Positions 53,710 to 64,000 of a stretch of 64,000 nucleotides of DNA are shown here, piece after piece. Below the pieces are notes generated by a model. That model saw only the letters and a program-made list of their open reading frames with translations, was not told the origin of the DNA and ran no database searches. The stretch is from Kineococcus sp. NBC_00420 (lineage in GTDB: Bacteria > Actinomycetota > Actinomycetes > Actinomycetales > Kineococcaceae): the NCBI RefSeq assembly GCF_036021035.1, contig NZ_CP107930.1:4462006-4526005 (forward strand), in the 5' to 3' direction. A program made the position numbers and the translations under genes. Every line of letters starts with the position of its first letter. Positions within the stretch are counted from its first letter, which is position 1.

Positions 53710-54501
53710 TCAGCCGGCCCCACCACCGTCACCCGGGGTGAGGAGAACCTGCCCGCCGCGGTCGTTGACGGCTCTGCAGGCCGCCTGCGGCAGACCGTCG
53801 TCGCTCACCAGGACGTCCACCTCGTCCAGGCCCGCGATCGTCGCGAGACCGACCAGACCCCAGCGGTCGGAGCCGGCGACGAGCACGGTGCAGGCCGCCG
53901 CGGAGATGAGGGCACGGTTCGTCTCGCCCTCGGCGAGTTCGGAACTCGTCAGTCCTTCCGCGGCGCTGAACCCGTGCACGTCCAGGAACAGCAGGTCGAC
54001 GTGGAGGGGTTCGAGACTGCGGTTCGCCACCGGTCCCACCAGCGCGCCCGCCGCGTTCCGCATCCCGCCGGTGAGGATGACGGCACGGTCGTGCCGGTAC
54101 GGTTCGTGGAGGACCTGGGCCACGGCCGGGGAGTTCGTCACGACCGTCAGACCGGGGACGCTGTGCAGGGCGGAGGCGACGTCGAGCGTCGTCGGGCCCG
54201 CCGAGAGGGCGACCGAGGAACCCGGTTGGACGAGGGACGCGGCGAGTTCTCCGATCGAACGTTCCAGGTGTCGGTTCCCGGTGTCTCGTGTCGGGAAACC
54301 GAACTCCGCGCCGAAACCCTCGGGGAGGGCCGCGCCGCCGTGGACACGGTCGGCGAGACCCAATCGAGACAGTTCCGTGATGTCCCGGCGGATCGTCACG
54401 TCCGAGACGCCGAGGCGGTCCACCAGGTCGGAGACGCGGACGCTTCCGCTGCTGCGCAACGCTTCGAGGATGAGTTTCTGTCGATTTCGAGCCAGTACCA
54501 C
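53710..54501 (-). CDS. DeoR-family transcriptional repressor
   Basis: The 263-residue protein has the DeoR winged helix (RNRQKLILEALRSSGSVRVSDLVDRLGVSDVTIRRDITELSRLGLADRVHGGA) and a C-terminal sugar-phosphate sensor domain (VALSAGPTTLDVASAL, ILTGGMRNAAGALVGP, FLDVHGFSAAEGLT). Such repressors respond to sugar phosphates. The likely start is GTG 54501; a longer frame runs upstream without a ribosome site. It is divergent from the ABC-lacZ operon, and direct repeats of the half-site TTTCG lie between, so it is the probable regulator of that operon. Agglomerated sugar signals such as tagatose or galactose phosphate are candidates. Confidence 0.92.
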   Translation of the reverse strand: MVLARNRQKLILEALRSSGSVRVSDLVDRLGVSDVTIRRDITELSRLGLADRVHGGAALPEGFGAEFGFPTRDTGNRHLERSIGELAASLVQPGSSVALSAGPTTLDVASALHSVPGLTVVTNSPAVAQVLHEPYRHDRAVILTGGMRNAAGALVGPVANRSLEPLHVDLLFLDVHGFSAAEGLTSSELAEGETNRALISAAACTVLVAGSDRWGLVGLATIAGLDEVDVLVSDDGLPQAACRAVNDRGGQVLLTPGDGGGAG

Positions 54502-54592
54502 CGGGACACCCCCACCCCACGGCGAGCGTGGTTCCGTCGACCTTGACCCGTCGAGCATGCGGCTCGGGGGTCCCGGAGTCAACGCCGACGGG

Positions 54593-54695
54593 CGGTTTCG
54601 GACACCGGTTTCGACCAGACCCGAACATCAACGGGTCACAGGTTCGTTCGGTTCTGCGCGAACAGCTTGACAGCGGACGGCCCCGGGCCCAGAGT
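54593..54695 (+). promoter_or_regulatory. Promoter and DeoR operator candidates for the ABC-lacZ operon
   Basis: CGGTTTCG is repeated directly at 54593-54600 and 54606-54613 (13-bp period), and GTTCG (54642-54646) faces CGAAC (54659-54663) next to the -35. DeoR-family proteins use TTCG-type half-sites. The promoter reads TTGACA (54667-54672), a 17-base spacer and CAGAGT (54690-54695). The 5' leader to the ATG at 54778 is about 75 bases, with no further structure noted. Confidence 0.55.
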
Positions 54696-54777
54696 TGTTG
54701 TCGTGGTCGACCGCGTTCCCGGTCGACTCGAAGACGCGCAGAGCCGGCCCTCGCCGGACGCCGACGAAGGAGTCGCG

Positions 54778-56121
54778 ATGAACCGCCCCACCACCGAAGC
54801 CGAGTACCTCGCAGGCCTCGTGCCCGCCTCCGCCGGCCGCCACGGTTTCAGCCGTCGCTCGATGCTGCGTGGCTCGCTGCTCGCCGCCGGCGTTCCCGCC
54901 CTGCTCGCCGCGTGCGGCGGCAACGACACCGCCGGTGGCGGTGGCGGGGGCGGTGGCGGCGACGTCACCCTCGGCTCGAACTTCTCCGACGCGGTCCCGG
55001 TCAAGGCCATGAACGCCATGGTCGCCGACGCTCAGACCAAGCAGGGCATCAAGGTCAAGCTGAACACCGTCGACCACACGACCTTCCAGAACAACATCAA
55101 CAACTACCTCCAGGGCAGCCCGGACGACGTGTTCGCCTGGTTCGCCGGGTACCGCATGCAGTTCTTCGCCGCCCAGGGCCTCGCCTCGGACCTGACCGAC
55201 GTCTGGAGCACCATCGGGGCGAACTACACCGACGCCTTCAAGAAGGCCTCCACGGGCGAGGACGGCAAGCAGTACTTCGTCCCGACCACCTACGGCCCGT
55301 GGGCCGTCTTCTACCGCAAGTCGCTCTGGGCGGAGAAGGGCTACACGGCCCCCGAGACCCTCGACGAGATGGTCACCCTGTCCAAGAAGATGCAGACCGA
55401 CGGCCTCGTGCCGCTGGCTTTCGCGGACAAGGAGGGCTGGCCGGCCATGGGCACCTTCGACCAGCTCAACATGCGCATCAACGGCTACCAGTTCCACGTC
55501 GACCTGATGGCCGGCAAGGAGGCCTGGACCGACCAGAAGGTCAAGACGGTCTTCGACACCTGGAAGGGGCTGCTGCCCTACCACCAGACCGACTCCCTGG
55601 GTCGCACCTGGCAGGAGGCGGCCACCGGTGTCGTCAACAAGACCTCGGGCATGATGGTCATCGGTTCCTTCATCGGCCAGCAGTTCGAGGACGCCGACCA
55701 GGACGACATCGACTTCTTCAACTTCCCCGAGGTCGACTCCAACATCGGCGCGGACGCGGTCGAGGCCCCCATCGACGGCTTCATGATGTCGAAGCGGCCC
55801 CGCAACGAGGCCGGCGCCAAGAAGCTGCTCGAGTACTTCGGCTCGCCCGACGACGGTGTCGTCCAGACGACGAACGACCCTTCGGGCATCGCGGCGAACA
55901 CGAAGTCCGACCAGGGCCACTACACCGAGCTGCAGAAGAAGTGCGCGCAGTTCGTGGCCAGCGCCAAGTCCATCTCGCAGTTCATGGACCGCGACACCCG
56001 TCCGGACTTCGCCTCCACGGTCATGATCCCGGAGCTGCAGAAGTTCATCTCGGACCCGAGCGACATCGACGGTCTGTGCACCGAGATCGAAAACCAGAAG
56101 AAGAGCATCTTCACCTCCTGA
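54778..56121 (+). CDS. ABC sugar importer, lipoprotein substrate-binding protein
   Basis: This is a family 1 extracellular solute-binding protein of 447 residues. The N-terminus has a twin-arginine motif SRRSMLRG (25-32) and a lipobox LLAAC with C46, followed by a Gly-rich linker of nine glycines, so the protein is probably exported by Tat and anchored as a lipoprotein. Sequence blocks such as DDVFAWFAGYRMQFFAAQGL and YGPWAVFYRKSLWAEKGY are typical of oligosaccharide binders. The substrate is likely a galactoside, given the downstream lacZ. GAAGGAG precedes ATG 54778. It is the first gene of a four-gene operon. Confidence 0.95.
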   Translation: MNRPTTEAEYLAGLVPASAGRHGFSRRSMLRGSLLAAGVPALLAACGGNDTAGGGGGGGGGDVTLGSNFSDAVPVKAMNAMVADAQTKQGIKVKLNTVDHTTFQNNINNYLQGSPDDVFAWFAGYRMQFFAAQGLASDLTDVWSTIGANYTDAFKKASTGEDGKQYFVPTTYGPWAVFYRKSLWAEKGYTAPETLDEMVTLSKKMQTDGLVPLAFADKEGWPAMGTFDQLNMRINGYQFHVDLMAGKEAWTDQKVKTVFDTWKGLLPYHQTDSLGRTWQEAATGVVNKTSGMMVIGSFIGQQFEDADQDDIDFFNFPEVDSNIGADAVEAPIDGFMMSKRPRNEAGAKKLLEYFGSPDDGVVQTTNDPSGIAANTKSDQGHYTELQKKCAQFVASAKSISQFMDRDTRPDFASTVMIPELQKFISDPSDIDGLCTEIENQKKSIFTS

Positions 56122-56131
56122 GGAGCGTTCC

Positions 56132-60893
<4,762 letters not shown>

Positions 60894-60914
60894 AGGCTGC
60901 GGTCCGGACGTCCG

Positions 60915-61403
60915 TCAGCGGCGTGAGCCGAGGACGAACGTCCGGATCGCGGTCACGGCCGCACCCCGGGCCCACTCCGCGAAACCCGTGAGCTGCACGT
61001 CGACCACGAGTTCCGAGGCCATCCGGCTGCGGCCCTGCGCGATCCCGTCGTGCAGGGCCGCCTGGCCGACCTCGGCGAGGCGCGCGTTCTCGCCCGAGAT
61101 GACGATCCTCTCGGGCATGGTGAAGTTCCCCACCGCCGCCACCAGGTCGTCGACGATGACGGGCAACCTGCGTTCGGCTGCGAGGGCCGTCCCGAACGGG
61201 ACGTCCTCCCACCCCGGGTAGCGCGCTGTCGACGGTGCCGTCGGCGTCAAGGCGACCGCCGAGATCGACACCCACGGGCCGGGCCATGACGACCGGTGGA
61301 GGGCCTCATCGACCAGGAGTGCATGCCCCCGCCGGCCTTCACCGAGGGTGGCTCGCCCGACCAGCAGGTACAGGGGCCGACGCACGCTGGACGCGCTCCT
61401 CAC
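60915..61403 (-). pseudogene. Scrambled ROK-family regulator relic
   Basis: Pieces of a ROK protein are present but out of order and in two frames. The C-terminal part is intact: VAAVGNFTMPERIVISGENARLAEVG to FAEWARGAAVTAIRTFVLGSRR, closely like the end of the intact ROK protein at 50163 (FTEWARGAAVTAIRTFVLGHRR). Before it, YPGWEDVPFGTALAAERRLPVIVDDL joins directly to VAAVGN, so the central third is deleted. The ROK N-half VGVDLGGRLDADGTVDSA is in a second frame. The piece ATLGEGRRGHALLVDEALHR, which belongs downstream of the DDL element, instead lies upstream. No helix-turn-helix remains. It fills the 506-bp space between lacZ and the AraC gene. Confidence 0.7.
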
Positions 61404-62260
61404 GGCGAAGGCGCCGCCGTGACGGACGAGGGGTTCGTGGGGGTGACCGACCGGGTGGCGCGGTAGGCGCCGGGGGAGCAGCCGCAGGCGCGCGCGAAGT
61501 GCGCGTACAGGCTGCTCCCCGAGCCGAAACCCGCGGCGTGCGCGACGGCGGCCGTCGTCAGGGAGGTCGTCAGCAGCAGTCGCTGCGCTTCGGCGATGCG
61601 GTGGCGCAGCAGCTGGTCGCCCAGGGTGACGCCGGTGGAGCGCCGGAACAACGTCGTCGCGTAGTTCGGGTTGAGGTTCGCCGCCCGGGCGATGTCGGCG
61701 GGGGAGATCGCCTCCCGGAAGTTCTCGGCGGTGTAGCGGGCCATCAGTGCGACGGGGCGCAGCGCGGACCGTGGCCGGTCGGCGGGGGTGGGGATCGGTT
61801 CCCGGTGTCCCAGGATTCTCAGCACCAGAGCGTTCGCCTCGAGCAGGAGCATGGCCGTGTCCGCCCCGGCGTCGAGGTCCCGCCGCCAGGTCTCGAACTG
61901 CGCCTCGACGTGCGTCCCGACGGCCGCCGTCGGCACGACGACGGTGCCGTGGGACATGACGACGGTCGAGAAGGCCTCGGGCAGTGCCCAGCGCAGGGCC
62001 GCCGCGAGCGGTAGGTGGATCCAGCAGATGTCGCTCTCCTGCGACCGATCCGCCCCGATCAACCGGTGGGGCGCCGCGGCCCAGAACAGGGCGGTGTGCC
62101 CTTCGGGGACGAGCACCCGCTCACCCCCCAGGAGGTACTCCAGCGATCCACGCAGCGCGACGTTGATCTCCAGGTCGTCGTGACGGTGGAACTCCCGCAT
62201 CGGTGGTGCGGAACCGCGGTGCACCCAGAGGGCGGGTTCCTGGACGTCCGGGGTGTTCAC
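61400..62260 (-). CDS. AraC-family transcriptional regulator with cupin sensor domain
   Basis: The 286-residue protein has an AraC-like cupin N-domain (MREFHRHDDLEINVALRGSLEYLLGGERVLVPEGH, with sugar-binding His residues) and a C-terminal double helix-turn-helix (SPADIARAANLNPNYATTLFRRSTGVTLGDQLLRHRIAEAQRLL, then TTAAVAHAAGFGSGSSLYAHFARACGCSPGAYR). This is the MelR/YesN style. The start is GTG 62260. It is divergent from the GH4 gene, 84 bp away, and probably activates the alpha-galactosidase genes in response to a galactoside. Confidence 0.92.
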   Translation of the reverse strand: MNTPDVQEPALWVHRGSAPPMREFHRHDDLEINVALRGSLEYLLGGERVLVPEGHTALFWAAAPHRLIGADRSQESDICWIHLPLAAALRWALPEAFSTVVMSHGTVVVPTAAVGTHVEAQFETWRRDLDAGADTAMLLLEANALVLRILGHREPIPTPADRPRSALRPVALMARYTAENFREAISPADIARAANLNPNYATTLFRRSTGVTLGDQLLRHRIAEAQRLLLTTSLTTAAVAHAAGFGSGSSLYAHFARACGCSPGAYRATRSVTPTNPSSVTAAPSP

Positions 62261-62344
62261 AGACCCGAGCGTAGCTGAGGATACTGGAACCACTGCGGTG
62301 ACTTCTTGAAGGCCGTCGACCGGTCCGCGGCCTAGGATCGAGCC

Positions 62345-63724
62345 ATGTCCTCGACGCAGAGCCCCAAGATCACCATCATCGGCGCTGGTGGTTTCGTCTT
62401 CCCCTTCCGCCTCATCGGCGACCTCGTGAGCTTCCCGGCCCTGCGTTCGGCGCAGTTGTGCCTGATGGACGTGAACCCCGACAAGCTGGCCCCCGTCGCC
62501 GACGCGGCGCGCAAGCTCGTCGCCCACCACGGGTTCGACACCGAGGTCGTCGAGACCACCGACCGCCGGACCGCCCTCGACGGTGCCGACTTCGTCATCA
62601 TCACCTTCCAGGTCGGGGGCGTGGAGTCCTACGAGCACGACGTGCTCATCCCGCGCAAGTACGGCATCGACCAAACCGTCGGTGACACCATCGGGCCCGG
62701 CGGGGTGTTCCGCTTCCTGCGCTCGGTCCCCGCCTACGCGGCGATCGCCGCCGACGCGCGCGAGGTCTGCCCGGACGCGGTGTTCATCAACTACGCGAAC
62801 CCGATGGCGATGGCCACCGCCTACCTCAACGCCCAGGGCCTGAAGACCGTCGGCCTCTGCCACAGCGTCCAGGGCACGACCCGCATGCTGGCCCGCACCC
62901 TCGGCGTCCCCTACGACGAGGTGAACTTCCTCTCGGCCGGCATCAACCACCAGGCCTGGATCCTGAGGTTCCGCCACGGCACCGAGGACCTCTACCCGCG
63001 ACTGCGCGAGGTGATGAACCAGAAGCACGTCGTCGGCCGGGCGGCCGCCGAACTCGCCGGCGACGACGGCGACCACAGCGAGGCCGCCGCCTCCGCCAGC
63101 ACCTACGAGGGTGGCAACGAGCAGGTGCGCACGACCATCATGAAGTCGTTCGGCTACTTCGAGACCGAGTCCAGCCACCACGCCTCGGAGTACCTGCCGT
63201 ACTTCCGAAAGAACGCGGAGATGATCCGCGAGTACATCCCCGAGCGCTGGGACTACTACGAGATCTGCGTCAACCACGACGACCAGGGCGACATCGACAC
63301 CCAGCTCGAGAAGCTCAAGGCCGACCTCGCCCCGAGCGTCGAGTACGGCGCGTCGATCGTGAACTCCGTCGTCACCGGTGTCCCCAGCGTCGTCTACGGC
63401 AACGTCCCCAACGCCACCGGCGTGATCTCGAACCTGCCCGCCGACGCGTGCGTCGAGGTGCCCTGCCTCGTCGACGAGAACGGCGTGCAGCCGACGGCCA
63501 TCGGGGAACTGCCGCTGCAGCTGGCGGCGCTGAACCGGACCAACGTCAACGTGCAGACCCTCGCCGTCCGCGCCGCGCTCACCGGCGACGTCGAGAACGT
63601 CCACCACGCGGTCGCGATGGACCCGTTGACCGCGGCGCTGCTGACGCTGGAGCAGATCCGGGCCATGACCGACGAACTGCTCGCCGCGCACGCGGACCGG
63701 CTGCCGGAGGCGCTGCGCCCGTGA
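62345..63724 (+). CDS. melA: GH4 alpha-galactosidase (MelA type, NAD and metal dependent)
   Basis: This 459-residue family 4 glycosidase works by an NAD-linked oxidation-elimination mechanism with Mn2+. The NAD-binding ITIIGAGGFVFPFRLIGDL comes first, then DTIGPGGVFRFLRSVP, and the metal ligands C172 in LCHSVQGT and H202 in SAGINHQAWIL. CHSVQ is the MelA form, instead of the CN(V/I)P of GH4 glucosidases. A -10-like TAGGAT (62333-62338) stands six bases before the ATG, so the mRNA should be leaderless. The stop overlaps the next GTG (GTGA). It lies in an operon with a GH27-type enzyme. Confidence 0.95.
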   Translation: MSSTQSPKITIIGAGGFVFPFRLIGDLVSFPALRSAQLCLMDVNPDKLAPVADAARKLVAHHGFDTEVVETTDRRTALDGADFVIITFQVGGVESYEHDVLIPRKYGIDQTVGDTIGPGGVFRFLRSVPAYAAIAADAREVCPDAVFINYANPMAMATAYLNAQGLKTVGLCHSVQGTTRMLARTLGVPYDEVNFLSAGINHQAWILRFRHGTEDLYPRLREVMNQKHVVGRAAAELAGDDGDHSEAAASASTYEGGNEQVRTTIMKSFGYFETESSHHASEYLPYFRKNAEMIREYIPERWDYYEICVNHDDQGDIDTQLEKLKADLAPSVEYGASIVNSVVTGVPSVVYGNVPNATGVISNLPADACVEVPCLVDENGVQPTAIGELPLQLAALNRTNVNVQTLAVRAALTGDVENVHHAVAMDPLTAALLTLEQIRAMTDELLAAHADRLPEALRP

Positions 63725-64000
63725 GCCGTCCACCGATGGGCTGGAACAGCTGGGACTGCTACGGCACGACCGTGACCGAGGAGGAGGTGCTCGCCAACGC
63801 CCGCTTCATGGCCGAGCACCTCCTGGAGTTCGGCTGGGACACCGTCGTCGTCGACATCGACTGGTCCGACCCGACGGCCCGCGCACACGGGTACAACGAC
63901 GGGGCGCCGCTCTGCCTCGACGAGCTCGGCCGGCTGGTGCCGGACCCGGGCCGCTTCCCGTCCGCCGCGGGTGGGGAGGGGTTCGCTCCGCTGGCCGAGC
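63721..64000 (+). CDS. GH27 alpha-galactosidase-like protein (cut by window end)
   Basis: The 93 codons seen start SRPPMGWNSWDCYGTTVTEEEVLANARFMAEHLLEFGWDTVVVDIDWSDP, the GH27/GH36-clan barrel start (PPMGWNSW, then the strand ending VVVDIDW). The GTG at 63721 overlaps the melA stop, so both are co-translated. The catalytic Asp residues lie beyond the edge. A galactosidase or related clan D enzyme is the best call. Confidence 0.82.
   Translation, partial: MSRPPMGWNSWDCYGTTVTEEEVLANARFMAEHLLEFGWDTVVVDIDWSDPTARAHGYNDGAPLCLDELGRLVPDPGRFPSAAGGEGFAPLAE

Overview
The window is GC-rich actinobacterial DNA (strong G/C third-position bias, many GTG starts, Actinomycetota-type ileS T-box, PadR-ino1 and rhodanese-metZ pairs as in mycobacteria). 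The gene set fits the Kineosporiaceae (Kineococcus-like), but that genus guess is an inference. About 49 genes that appear intact are packed tightly, with many ATGA/GTGA/TGATG overlaps. I found no tRNA, rRNA, CRISPR array, insertion sequence or prophage.

Layout. (1) 1-5.1 kb: a MarR-controlled DHA2 efflux pump with an unusual C-terminal extension (cut by the window edge), a second MarR gene, and padR-ino1 (inositol phosphate synthase). (2) 5.1-12.1 kb: valS, a membrane diguanylate cyclase, and an acyl-CoA ligase/acyl-CoA dehydrogenase operon. (3) 12-19 kb: an ACS-type MFS carrier, a short-chain dehydrogenase and a GntR regulator, then a thiolase/FadB-type beta-oxidation pair and a TetR gene. 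(4) 19-24 kb: a TetR-linked efflux pump, signal peptidase I, a truncated RidA-like gene, a Dabb-domain protein and a processive GT2 glycosyltransferase. (5) 24-34 kb: a T-box riboswitch controlling ileS, then folC and a DUF4233 gene. The usual partner ndk is displaced about 3.9 kb downstream by a sugar porter, a VOC protein, an AraC gene and a GT2 gene. (6) 34-36.5 kb: a second VOC protein and acs.

(7) 36.5-50.1 kb is rich in sulfur genes. A Cys-containing leader peptide followed by two mutually exclusive hairpins precedes an operon of two FMN-dependent monooxygenases, a DUF1684 protein, SufS and SufU. After a GNAT gene and a GH35 beta-galactosidase, a SAM riboswitch precedes rhodanese-metZ and a MetE-type methyltransferase. 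A methyltransferase gene and an FAD/NAD(P)-binding protein follow. The latter carries a second leader peptide of the same family, on the opposite strand.

(8) 50.1-64 kb is galactoside catabolism: a ROK regulator divergent from a GH36 alpha-galactosidase; a DeoR regulator divergent from an ABC importer (binding protein plus two permeases, no ATPase) and GH2 lacZ; a scrambled ROK relic; and an AraC regulator divergent from a GH4 alpha-galactosidase and a GH27 enzyme cut by the window end. With the GH35 gene, five galactosidase families lie within 22 kb.

The most noteworthy signals are RNA-level: the two leader peptides sharing RRHVDLCRT and a Cys seven residues later, the paired competing hairpins after the first leader and inside the start of lacZ, the ileS T-box, the SAM riboswitch, a family of three related hairpins at convergent gene ends, and repeated TANNNT-6 nt-start-codon promoters that imply leaderless mRNAs.
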